NCBI RefSeq assembly: GCF_016019955.1
Contig: NZ_JAECRZ010000001.1
Span: 558,001 to 622,000 of the forward strand
Reading direction: 5' to 3'
Length of the DNA: 64,000 nt
Origin: Thiosulfatihalobacter marinus
GTDB taxonomy: Bacteria; Pseudomonadota; Alphaproteobacteria; Rhodobacterales; Rhodobacteraceae
Shown here: one piece after another, positions 25,203 to 32,968 of the stretch
Numbering within the stretch: position 1 is the stretch's first letter
How the letters are laid out: every line of letters begins with the position of its first letter
Notes under the pieces: generated by a model
Database searches by the model: none
Told to the model about the DNA's origin: nothing
The model's input: only the letters and a program-made list of their open reading frames with translations
Program-made: the position numbers and the translations under genes

Positions 25203-26651
25203 GTGAGCGAACGCGTGCGCGAGGAAAAGATCCGCTGCGATGCCTGCCCGGTGATGTGCTACATCGCCGAGGGCAGGATCGGCGCCTGTGACCGCTATGC
25301 CAATGATGGCGGGCGGATCGTGCGCTGTGATCCGCTGACCGTGCTGGACCGGGCCATTGCGGATGGGCGCGAGCTGCGCCCGTTCTTGCAGGCCGATTGG
25401 GACGGGCGGCTGGAAATGGATGACCTGTTTGTCACCGCGGTGGGCGCGGGCACCACCTATCCCGATTACAAACCCGCGCCCTTTCTTGTCAGCCGCGAGG
25501 TGGATGGCGCGGATTTCGTGACCGTCGTGACCGAGGCGATCTTCAGTTATTGCGGGGTCAAGGTGAAGATCGACACGGACCGTCATCTGGGCCACGAGGG
25601 CGCGGTGGTGCGCCATGCGGGCGAGGCGGTGGGGCTGATGATCACCAGCGAATATGGTAGCCAGATGATGAGCCTGGGCGGGGTGGATCACCTGACCGGG
25701 GGCTCCAAGCCCGAGGGGCGCGTTACCTGCGATGTGCTGATGCGGCTGTGCAATCGAGAGGCGGTGGAGCTGGCGGTGGACGGGGGCGCGACGGTGATCG
25801 TGCAGGCCGGGCAGGCGCCGATCGTCGATGGGCATCGCGAAGAGCGGATGCGTGTGGGATGCGGTTCGGCCACGATCGGCATGTTCGCCAGCCAGTGGCA
25901 GGGGCTGGTGGACGAGGTGGTCGTGGTGGATGATCACATCACCGGCGTGGTCAGCGAGCATCAGGCGGGCAAGGTGCTGGGCTGGCCCGATACCGGCATT
26001 CGCGTCAAGGGCCGACGTTCAACGCCGGGGCGGTATTTCCAGGTGGCGGCGCCGGGACTGGGTTGGGGAGGCACCGATATCGAGGATCCTTTGACCATTC
26101 TGGGGGACTGGCTGCCCAAAAAGGGCGCGCGGCCCGGTCTGACGCTGTTGATGGTGTCCACCACGGGCGAGCAATACGGCTATTACGTGCTGGACGATGA
26201 TCTTGTGCCGCAAAAACGCCCGTTGCCGCACGCGTTGAAACCTTCGGTGGATCTGATTGCCGAGAATTGTGAGCCCGCCCTGTGCACGGTGATGTTCATG
26301 GGGGGTGCTGGCGGGTCGTTGCGTTCGGGGGTGACGAAAAACCCGGTGCGGCTGACGCGGTCGGTGCAGGCGCGGCGCACCTGTGTGACGGTGGGTGGGG
26401 CCGAGGCCTATGTCTGGCCCGGCGGCGGCATCACGCTGATGGCGGATGTCACGCGGATGCCCGACAATTCCTTTGGCTATGTGCCCACCCCGGCGATTGT
26501 CGCGCCGCTGGAATTTACCGTGCCGCGCGAGGAATACCGTGCGCTTGGCGGGCATGACGGCGCGGTGCGCTCGTTGGAGGATGTGCTGGAACATGGCGGC
26601 GAATACGGCAAGGACATGCGCGCGGTGCCCGACAAGGGCGAGGACCCTTGA
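25203..26651 (+). CDS. 6-hydroxynicotinate reductase-like Fe-S protein
   Basis: This is a 482-residue protein resembling 6-hydroxynicotinate reductase, the dearomatising ferredoxin-dependent enzyme of nicotinate fermentation. Cys12, 15, 19 and 29 (CDACPVMC, then GACDRY) form an N-terminal [4Fe-4S]-type site. YGVKVKIDTDRHLG-like and GSATIGMFASQWQGLVDEVVVVDDHITGV segments follow. Near the C-terminus GGSLRSGVTKNP (Thr378) resembles the S-G-A-T flavinylation site of NqrC and RnfG. GTG 25203 has GGGAGG upstream. Its stop overlaps the UPF0280 start. The assigned reaction rests on family recall and on the adjacent molybdenum hydroxylase; the real ring could differ. Confidence 0.7.
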   Translation: MSERVREEKIRCDACPVMCYIAEGRIGACDRYANDGGRIVRCDPLTVLDRAIADGRELRPFLQADWDGRLEMDDLFVTAVGAGTTYPDYKPAPFLVSREVDGADFVTVVTEAIFSYCGVKVKIDTDRHLGHEGAVVRHAGEAVGLMITSEYGSQMMSLGGVDHLTGGSKPEGRVTCDVLMRLCNREAVELAVDGGATVIVQAGQAPIVDGHREERMRVGCGSATIGMFASQWQGLVDEVVVVDDHITGVVSEHQAGKVLGWPDTGIRVKGRRSTPGRYFQVAAPGLGWGGTDIEDPLTILGDWLPKKGARPGLTLLMVSTTGEQYGYYVLDDDLVPQKRPLPHALKPSVDLIAENCEPALCTVMFMGGAGGSLRSGVTKNPVRLTRSVQARRTCVTVGGAEAYVWPGGGITLMADVTRMPDNSFGYVPTPAIVAPLEFTVPREEYRALGGHDGAVRSLEDVLEHGGEYGKDMRAVPDKGEDP

Positions 26652-27496
26652 GCGTGGGGGCGCAGGCGGCATTGCTGGGCGATGGGCGGCGGCTGCATCT
26701 GCATCACGGGCCGATTGACCTGATTGTCGATGTAACCGGGCCAGGGCGCGAAGCAGCGCTGCGCGCGGTGGTGGCGCGGTTTGATGGCATTTTGCAGGAA
26801 TTGGTTGATGATCTGGACATGCTGCGCCAGCCCGTGAAAAAATGCAAAGGCCCGCTGGGCCCGGTGGCGGCGCGGATGCGGGCGGTGTCTGCCCGGTTCC
26901 TGCCGGAATTCGTGACCCCGATGGCCGCGGTGGCGGGTGCGGTGGCGGATGAAATGGCGCGGGTGATCGCGCAGGTTGGCGGGATCGACACGGCCTATGT
27001 GAACAACGGCGGCGATGTGGCGCTGGTGATTGGCGAGGGGCACGGGTTGACGGCGGAACTTGGCGGTGGCGTCCGCACGCGGATTGGTTCGCTCAGCCCG
27101 GTGCGCGGGGTGGCGACATCGGGTTGGCGGGGGCGCAGCCTGTCATTTGGCATTGCCGATGCGGTGACAGTACTGGCCGCCAGCGCCGCAGAGGCGGATG
27201 TGGCGGCGACGCTGATCGCCAACCATGTAAACCTGCCCGGGCATCCCGCCATAACTCGCGACCGCGCGGTTGACATATGGCCCGACAGCGATCTGGGGGC
27301 GCGGCGCGTGACCACTGGTGTGGGCCCATTGCGCGATGAAGACGTGGGCGCGGCGCTTGCGGCGGGAGCGGCCTATGCCGAGACCTGCAAGGCGCGCGGG
27401 CTGATCGAGGGCGCGTGGCTGTGTTTGAACGGTGCAACGCGCCATTGTGGGGCAGATGCCCTTTTGTTTGACCGGAAGGAGGCGGAACATGCCTGA
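26648..27496 (+). CDS. UPF0280 family protein (ApbE superfamily)
   Basis: This is a 282-residue cytosolic protein of the UPF0280 family, which belongs to the ApbE flavin-transferase superfamily. Visible blocks are ILQELVDDLDMLRQPV, VTPMAAVAGAVADEMARVI, AYVNNGGDVALVIG (the ApbE-like Asn-Gly-Gly-Asp loop) and GVATSGWRGRSLSFGIADAVTVLA (the metal/FAD site region, with Asp following GIA). It overlaps the reductase gene by 4 bases and the next gene by 8. ApbE enzymes attach FMN to Thr through a phosphodiester, so a role in flavinylating the reductase next door is a reasonable inference; a catalytic role in the pathway is the alternative. Confidence 0.8.
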   Translation: MSVGAQAALLGDGRRLHLHHGPIDLIVDVTGPGREAALRAVVARFDGILQELVDDLDMLRQPVKKCKGPLGPVAARMRAVSARFLPEFVTPMAAVAGAVADEMARVIAQVGGIDTAYVNNGGDVALVIGEGHGLTAELGGGVRTRIGSLSPVRGVATSGWRGRSLSFGIADAVTVLAASAAEADVAATLIANHVNLPGHPAITRDRAVDIWPDSDLGARRVTTGVGPLRDEDVGAALAAGAAYAETCKARGLIEGAWLCLNGATRHCGADALLFDRKEAEHA

Positions 27497-28070
27497 ATTC
27501 ACCCTGCGCAAGACGATGGTTTTTGTGGAGGACATCCATCACGATGGCGGCCCGGCGGCCGACACCCCGCGCCGGCGCGCGGCGATTGTGGCGCTGGTGA
27601 AGAACCCGTTTGCGGGGCGCTTTGTCGAGGATCTGCAATCGGCGATGGAGGATCTGAAGCCTTTGGGGCTGGAGATGACCGACCGGCTGATCGAGGCCAT
27701 GGGCGGGATCGCGGGTATCGACGGCTATGGCAAGGCCGGGCTGGCCGGGGAGGGGGGCGAACTGGAACATACGGCGCTGTGGCACGTGCCCGGTGGCTAT
27801 GCCATGCGCGCCCGGCTGGGCGAGGCAAAGGCGATTGTGCCCTCGTCGATGAAGATCGGCGGGGTGGGCACGCGGATCGACATTCCGCTGGGCCATATCA
27901 ACGCGGCCTATGTGCGCAGCCATTTCGACGGTATGGAGGTGGGCGTTCCGGATGGACCGAAGGCGGATGAATTGCTGTTTGCGCTGGCGATGAGCCGGGG
28001 CGGACGCATTCATCACCGTATGGGGGGCTTGCAGGCCGAAGACGTGACCGGCGCCGACGGTTTGCGCTGA
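27489..28070 (+). CDS. AA_synth (DUF1185) family protein
   Basis: This is a 193-residue protein of the family named 'amino acid synthesis' without a proven reaction. KTMVFVEDIHHDGG at the N-terminus, ALVKNPFAGRFVEDL, GYGKAGLAGEGGELEHTALWHVPGGYAMR and PSSMKIGGVGTRIDIPLGHINAAYVRSHFDGM are highly conserved-looking stretches rich in Gly, His and acidic residues, suggestive of an enzyme active site. It overlaps UPF0280 by 8 bases, so the two are translationally coupled to each other and to the reductase. Its place in the operon suggests a ring-opening or isomerising step on the reduced heterocycle. This is inference. Confidence 0.8.
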   Translation: MPEFTLRKTMVFVEDIHHDGGPAADTPRRRAAIVALVKNPFAGRFVEDLQSAMEDLKPLGLEMTDRLIEAMGGIAGIDGYGKAGLAGEGGELEHTALWHVPGGYAMRARLGEAKAIVPSSMKIGGVGTRIDIPLGHINAAYVRSHFDGMEVGVPDGPKADELLFALAMSRGGRIHHRMGGLQAEDVTGADGLR

Positions 28071-28146
28071 GGCCGGCACTGGCGCTGACTGGCGGGGCGG
28101 TTTATCCTGTCCGCATTGGGTAAATGAATTTGACGGGGGCGTTCAG

Positions 28147-29154
28147 GTGGCAGGTTATATCCGGGCATCGGTATTGGAGGGGCTGGACAAGATCGCGGCA
28201 CGCGAAAAACAGGATCTGACCCCGATATTGGCGCGTTATGGCCTGGACAGTTCGATATTCCGGGCCTGTGAAACCGAGGTTGATTTCGAGGACATGTGCA
28301 TGATCCTGGAGGATTGCGCGCGCACCTGGAAGATGCCGGATCTGGGTATCCGGCTGGCCCGCCTGCATTCGCTGGATACCTTGGGCGTGGTGAGCCTTGT
28401 GACTCGTATGGAAACCACAGTGCGCACGGCGGCGCTGGCCCTGTTGCGGTTTCAGTTCCTGCACACCAACGGAGCGGTGAGTTCGCTGCGAGAAATCCCC
28501 GAGGACGGACTGGCCGAGGTGATCTATGCGCCCGTGTCGATCACGCGACCGCGCCAGGCCCGCGAGATGTCGCTGGTGATGGGGCGCAACGTGCTGCGCG
28601 ACCTGGCCGGGCGGGCGCCGGATATTCTGTCGGCGGAGGTGATGTTTGCGGCGCCGTTGGGCAAGGACCATCTTGCCGCCGAACTGGGCTGCCCGGTGCG
28701 CTATGGCGGCAATAGCTATTCCTTTCTGTTCCGTCGGGACATTCTGGACCTGCGCCTGAAAAAACAGGATGTCGCCTTTCACCCGATCATCCGGCGCTAT
28801 CTGGCCGAAATCGAACTGGAAAAGGGCGTGCCTTTTGCAGAGACCGTGCGGCTGGAGGTGTTCCGGCAACTGTCCCTGGGCGTGTGTTCGCAGGACAAGG
28901 TGGCGGCGGCAATGAAGATGCAACCCCGCTCGCTTCAGCGCAGACTGAAGCAGGAGGGCACGAATTTCCGCGAAATCATGGACGAACAGCGCCGCCGCCG
29001 GTCGCTGGCCCTGGTGCAACAGACCGACCTGCCGCTGGGCGAAGTGGCGCTGGCGGTGGGCTATTCGGACCAGACCGCGTTCAATCAGGCGTTTCGCCGC
29101 TGGTTTGGCAAGACGCCGCTAAAGGTCAGACGGCACGCGGGGTTGATGGCCTAG
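28147..29154 (+). CDS. AraC-family regulator with OruR/ArgR-type N-terminal domain
   Basis: This is a 335-residue activator. The N-terminal 190 residues form an arabinose-binding-like ligand domain of the OruR type (DFEDMCMILEDCARTWKMPDLGIRLAR). The C-terminal 100 hold two helix-turn-helices (VAAAMKMQPRSLQRRLKQEGTNF, then LPLGEVALAVGYSDQTAFNQAFRRWFG). It starts at GTG 28147, 76 bases after the heteroaromatic operon, and probably controls it. Its stop codon TAG lies inside CTAG at the left edge of the element at 29151-29418; the reconstructed empty site preserves the same stop. Confidence 0.9.
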   Translation: MAGYIRASVLEGLDKIAAREKQDLTPILARYGLDSSIFRACETEVDFEDMCMILEDCARTWKMPDLGIRLARLHSLDTLGVVSLVTRMETTVRTAALALLRFQFLHTNGAVSSLREIPEDGLAEVIYAPVSITRPRQAREMSLVMGRNVLRDLAGRAPDILSAEVMFAAPLGKDHLAAELGCPVRYGGNSYSFLFRRDILDLRLKKQDVAFHPIIRRYLAEIELEKGVPFAETVRLEVFRQLSLGVCSQDKVAAAMKMQPRSLQRRLKQEGTNFREIMDEQRRRRSLALVQQTDLPLGEVALAVGYSDQTAFNQAFRRWFGKTPLKVRRHAGLMA

Positions 29155-29418
29155 GGTCAGGACCCATTAATCCTGCACCACTGGCGCCAAATCCACGAAA
29201 TATCGGGGGTTTGGCGCGCGCCGGACATAGTGGCTCTATTTCCAAGCGTGCCAAGCCGCTGAGATGAAGTGGATTTGGCGTCCTGCGGATTTGACGGATT
29301 TGCCGCCTGACGTCCTTTCAATGCCTTGAAATAGAACCACTATTCCTGCGGCATTGTACGTAGTCAGACAGCAAATCTGTCAAACCAGTGGCGCAGGATT
29401 AATGGATCCTGACCCTAG
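29151..29418. mobile_element. Transposase-free inverted-repeat element (MITE-like) flanked by CTAG
   Basis: The left end, 29151-29184, starts CTAGGGTCAGGACCCATTAA. The right end, 29385-29418, is its reverse complement with two mismatches over 34 bases. CTAG at both edges looks like a target duplication. The interior is highly foldable: 29185-29196 pairs with 29269-29280 (12 bp, perfect) and 29227-29242 with 29328-29343 (16 bp, one mismatch). No open frame of transposase size fits in 268 bases. A collapsed copy lies at 20859-20919. The IS5 group duplicates YTAR targets, so an IS5-like helper elsewhere is a guess. Confidence 0.8.
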
Positions 29419-30176
29419 TGGCCGCGCGCCGAGCGCGTGTTGACGGCGGCGGCCCGACCCTCGCGTTGGGCCAGCCAGTCGGCCCAACGATGGCGCCACG
29501 ATCCGGCCAGGGTGACGCCGCTGGCCGCGGAGTGCATCGCGGCGGCGGATGGCGGGTGCGGTTCGAGATAGCGCGTGCCCGGTTGCGCGACCACCAGATG
29601 AGGACGATCCGGCAGGCGCGTGGCCAGCATGTGCACATCCATCTGGCTTGCCCCGCGGTTGGCATGATCCACGGCCAGAAAGACCGGGCAGGTGACATGC
29701 GCCAGCGAGGTGCGGGGCCGGCGTCCGGCAACGCTGAGGGCGGGGGCGATCAGCGACAGGCTGAGCGCCGGGGCGGGTTGTTTTTCGCGTTGCCGGTGGG
29801 TGAACCATTTCAGTGCGACCAGTGCGCCCGAGCCGAGCGCCACCAGGTGTACCGGGCCGGATGTATCGGGCAATCCCCCGGTCACGACCCGGTCAAGATC
29901 ACGCACCAGAGGGCTGAACCGTTCTCCACCCCCGCGGCACCAATGCCGATCCCATTGCAGATGGCATACGTTGCGCCGCGTGCCATGTCCAAAAGCCGTG
30001 AAAAGCTGGGCGGCGGTCGCAAACCGGTCCGAAGGCGGGTCGCATTCCAGACTGGGCAGGATCAAGGCGGTCGCGCCGGCTGGACCGCTGCCGACGGCCC
30101 TGCCATAGAGCCGTGCCGTGCGCGCACTGCCCACAAGCGGGCCGAGCGGCGATGACTGACTGTAATCCCGGGTCAT
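29415..30176 (-). CDS. Unrecognised protein, possibly alpha/beta-hydrolase-like
   Basis: This 253-residue protein was not assigned to a family. Segments such as TALILPSLECDPP, VHLVALGSGALVALKWFTHR and CPVFLAVDHANRGASQMDVHML resemble strand-nucleophile-helix and acid-loop patterns of alpha/beta hydrolases, but the elbow reads ALGSGAL rather than a clean G-x-S-x-G, so the fold is only suspected. ATG 30176 has AGGAG 7 bases upstream. Its TAG stop comes from the right CTAG of the inverted-repeat element. A 450-base leader with a strong hairpin lies upstream. Confidence 0.6.
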   Translation of the reverse strand: MTRDYSQSSPLGPLVGSARTARLYGRAVGSGPAGATALILPSLECDPPSDRFATAAQLFTAFGHGTRRNVCHLQWDRHWCRGGGERFSPLVRDLDRVVTGGLPDTSGPVHLVALGSGALVALKWFTHRQREKQPAPALSLSLIAPALSVAGRRPRTSLAHVTCPVFLAVDHANRGASQMDVHMLATRLPDRPHLVVAQPGTRYLEPHPPSAAAMHSAASGVTLAGSWRHRWADWLAQREGRAAAVNTRSARGH

Positions 30177-30626
30177 GTCGGTCTCCTGATTCTGGGATTG
30201 CGGGGCGCCCCGGACCGGAGGGAGGAGAAAACGGTCCGGGGCGCACGCCGCCTCGGGCACCCGGCATGACGGGCGTTCGGGATGTGCCGACCCCGCATCT
30301 GTGGGGCCGGCACCGACCTTTGCCGTGAGTGGCGGACGCTGATGGTCCGGCGGCGCCTTTCCCAAAGGTCAGGAGAAAGGCTCCGTCTGCCGGCCCCGAC
30401 ACGAGAAACGGAGGAGGGGCGGGGCCGGTTATCCGTGTTGTGTCTGGCGAGAGGCGCTCTGGCCCTGGGCCTTGTGCCTCTCTGTCAGGGAAATGGGGAT
30501 CGGGCGGCGCGCGGACTTTGGAGAAGGCGATCCGTTTTTTGCAGAAGCTGACGCAAGGGGCGGAACGGTGGCTTGACGGATCGCGGCGGGGCACCGCAAG
30601 GTGGGGCCGGGCACGGGATCGCGTGA
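30177..30626. other. 450-base divergent region with strong GC hairpin
   Basis: GCGCCCCGGACCG (30205-30217) pairs perfectly with CGGTCCGGGGCGC (30232-30244) over 14 bases, only 29 bases upstream of the - strand gene. Further self-complementary stretches lie around 30286-30312 and 30345-30400. No convincing gene or known riboswitch consensus was found. It may be a structured 5' leader for the - strand gene. Confidence 0.45.
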
Positions 30627-31496
30627 ATGAAGCTTTATTGGAAGACATTTATCGAGGCGGTGCAGCGCTTTACCGACAAGGGTGGGTTCGTGCGCGCCAG
30701 TCATGTTACCTTGGCGGTGATGCTGGCGGTTTTCCCGTTTTGCATCTTTGCGCTGGCCCTGGCCGGAGTTCTGAGCGCGGACACGCAGGTGGATGACCTT
30801 GTGCAATTCGTGCTGGGTACCTGGCCCGAACAGATTGCGGCGCCGATTGCCGACGAGTTGAAGGCGGTTCTGGAACATGGATCGACCACGCTGACGCTGG
30901 GCGCGGTGTTGTCGGTTGTGTTCGCGTCCAACGGGATCGAGGCGATCCGGCTGGTGATCACCAGCGCCTATCGCGATCACGATCCGCGCCCCTATTGGAA
31001 GAATCGGCTATTGGCGCTGGTTTTCGTGTTGGGCGGCACGGCGCTTTTTGTTCTGGTGGGGGCGCTGAGTGTGGCGGTTCCGCTGGCGCTTCTCTTTTTT
31101 GAAGAATGGGTACCGTGGCTGAGCAATTCGATCCTGAGCAGCGGGCAGTTCCGCACCCTTGTGACCACGGCCGTCCTGTTGTTTACGGTTTATGCCTGTC
31201 ACAAGTGGCTGCCCGGCATTCGCCATTCCGACCGTTCGCTTGCGCCGGGGATCGTGCTGACGGTGGTTCTGTGGTGGGGGGCGTCAAAGGGCTTTGCGGT
31301 TTACCTCAGCAAGTTTTCCACCTATTCCGTGACCTATGCCGGGCTGGCCGGGATCATGACGGCGTTGATCTATCTATACATGATGTCGGCGATATTCGTG
31401 CTGGGCGCCGAGTTCAACGGAAGCCTGTTCGACCGGCGGCGCGCCACTACAGCAGGGGCGCGAAAAGGCGGGCAAACGGCGCCAGAAGGCGAATGA
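30627..31496 (+). CDS. YihY/virulence factor BrkB-family inner-membrane protein
   Basis: This 289-residue protein has about six hydrophobic segments. RASHVTLAVMLAVFPFCIFALALAG (start of the BrkB domain), SNGIEAIRLVITSAYRDHDPRPYWKNRLLAL and VTYAGLAGIMTALIYLYMMSAIFVLGAEFNGSLFD are family hallmarks. The function of the family is not settled; links to envelope integrity and old claims of RNase BN activity exist. The last 50 bases overlap the 3' end of the convergent cardiolipin synthase gene. No strong ribosome site precedes ATG 30627. Confidence 0.88.
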   Translation: MKLYWKTFIEAVQRFTDKGGFVRASHVTLAVMLAVFPFCIFALALAGVLSADTQVDDLVQFVLGTWPEQIAAPIADELKAVLEHGSTTLTLGAVLSVVFASNGIEAIRLVITSAYRDHDPRPYWKNRLLALVFVLGGTALFVLVGALSVAVPLALLFFEEWVPWLSNSILSSGQFRTLVTTAVLLFTVYACHKWLPGIRHSDRSLAPGIVLTVVLWWGASKGFAVYLSKFSTYSVTYAGLAGIMTALIYLYMMSAIFVLGAEFNGSLFDRRRATTAGARKGGQTAPEGE

Positions 31497-32856
31497 ACAC
31501 AGGCTGCTCCATAATGGTCTTTTCCAGCGGATAGGCGCGGGCGAAATCTTCCTTGAACATGATCTCGATATCTTCGGCCACGGTCGAATCCAGGAATATC
31601 GCGACCGCCTCGAAATTCAGCCGGCAGGATCGGCTGTCGAGATTCATCGTGCCCACCGAGGCAAGGCTATTGTCGATCAGCACGACCTTCTGGTGCATGA
31701 AGCCCGGCTCATAGAACCAGAACTGCACCCCGGCGGTGCGCAATTCATCGAAATAGGCGAAGGCGGCCAGCCACGTGACCCAATGATCGGCATTGGCGGG
31801 CAGAAGGATGCGCACGTCCAGCCCCTTGAGCGCGGCCACCTTGAGTGCGGTGATGATGTCGGGGTCCGGCACAAAATAGGGCGAGGCAATCCAGATCCGG
31901 CGACGTGCGGTGGAGATCGTGGTGTTGAAAAACAGGTTTCCGGTTTCCATCTCGTCCGCCGGACCCGACGTCAGCAGCAACGCGTCGCGGCTTTCGGGGG
32001 CCGCTTCGCGGGGCCAGTCGATCTGATCATAAAGGTATTCCTGGGTGGCCCAGTGCCAGTCTTCGCAAAAGGCCAGTTGCAACTGCAACACGATCGGGCC
32101 GCGCAACAGGCAGTGCGTGTCGCGCCATGGGCCAACCTTGGGGTCGCGCCCCAGATATTCGTCACCGATATTCAGCCCGCCGGTAAACCCGGTCATCCCG
32201 TCCACCACAAGGGTCTTGCGATGGTTGCGGAAATTCAACTGAAACCGCTTGGTCGGGCCGCGCAGGGCGTTGCTGTCATAGATGCGGACGCCGATATCCG
32301 AGAGCTCCTTGACATAGGCATTGGGCAGGCGCGAGCAGCCAATCGAGTCATACAGGACATAGACCTGCACGCCGCGGTTCCTGGCCGCAATCAGGCGGGT
32401 TTTCAGATCGCGGCCGATCTGATCGTCGCGGATGATATAGGATTGCAACAGGATATAGGTTTGCGCGCCGTCAATCGCCGCGAACATCGCATCGAAGGTT
32501 TCATCGCCGTTGACCAGCAACTCGAACCCGTTGCCCGACAGGACAGGACTTGCCGCTATGGTTTCAAGCGCGGCAAGCCCTTCTGTACGGCCGTCGCATC
32601 TGGGAGGGAATGTCACGCGGGCGGCCTCGACCCCGGTAAGGATTTCCTCGTATTCGCGGCGGGCCACTACGTAGCCGCGTATGCGCGAATGTCCCAGGAA
32701 CAGGTAGCTGACAATGGCGATATAGGGTGCTGATATCAGGAACACGACCCAGGCGACCGCGCCCTGTGGCGTACGTGACCAGGTCATGGCGCGAAAGGCC
32801 AGGACAACCGCCAGCGCCTCGGCCAGGACAAAGAGAAACACAAAAATCGATGCCAC
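31447..32856 (-). CDS. cls: Cardiolipin synthase (phospholipase D type)
   Basis: This is a 469-residue inner-membrane enzyme that condenses phosphatidylglycerol to cardiolipin. Two N-terminal hydrophobic segments (MASIFVFLFVLAEALAVVLAF and VAWVVFLISAPYIAIVSYLFLG) are followed by two PLD domains with HKD motifs HRKTLVVD and HQKVVLID. IYDSNALRGPTKRFQLNFRNH and LDSRSCRLNFEA flank them as in bacterial Cls. The gene is convergent with, and overlaps, the YihY gene, and is divergent from the acyl-CoA synthetase gene with a short gap. Confidence 0.92.
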   Translation of the reverse strand: MASIFVFLFVLAEALAVVLAFRAMTWSRTPQGAVAWVVFLISAPYIAIVSYLFLGHSRIRGYVVARREYEEILTGVEAARVTFPPRCDGRTEGLAALETIAASPVLSGNGFELLVNGDETFDAMFAAIDGAQTYILLQSYIIRDDQIGRDLKTRLIAARNRGVQVYVLYDSIGCSRLPNAYVKELSDIGVRIYDSNALRGPTKRFQLNFRNHRKTLVVDGMTGFTGGLNIGDEYLGRDPKVGPWRDTHCLLRGPIVLQLQLAFCEDWHWATQEYLYDQIDWPREAAPESRDALLLTSGPADEMETGNLFFNTTISTARRRIWIASPYFVPDPDIITALKVAALKGLDVRILLPANADHWVTWLAAFAYFDELRTAGVQFWFYEPGFMHQKVVLIDNSLASVGTMNLDSRSCRLNFEAVAIFLDSTVAEDIEIMFKEDFARAYPLEKTIMEQPVFIRLLAPFARLFAPLL

Positions 32857-32968
32857 GAGCGCCTCCTGTTTCGCGGCAGGCTAGCCGATTGCGCCGGGAC
32901 TGGAAAGCCAGGCGGATTGCGCGCGGGCGCGGGCCGGTTATGGTGTGTCGATATCGAGGGAGTGGGCA

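Noticed and set aside
25024-25206. 60-codon frame between the molybdenum subunit and the reductase
   Set aside because: No ribosome site of its own, Arg/Gly/Ser-rich translation, and it contains the intra-operon hairpin; more likely spacer.
30241-30420. Cobalamin riboswitch in the 30.2-kb leader (TCAGGAGACC-like string near the - strand start)
   Set aside because: The string is the ribosome site; the other conserved B12-riboswitch boxes are absent.
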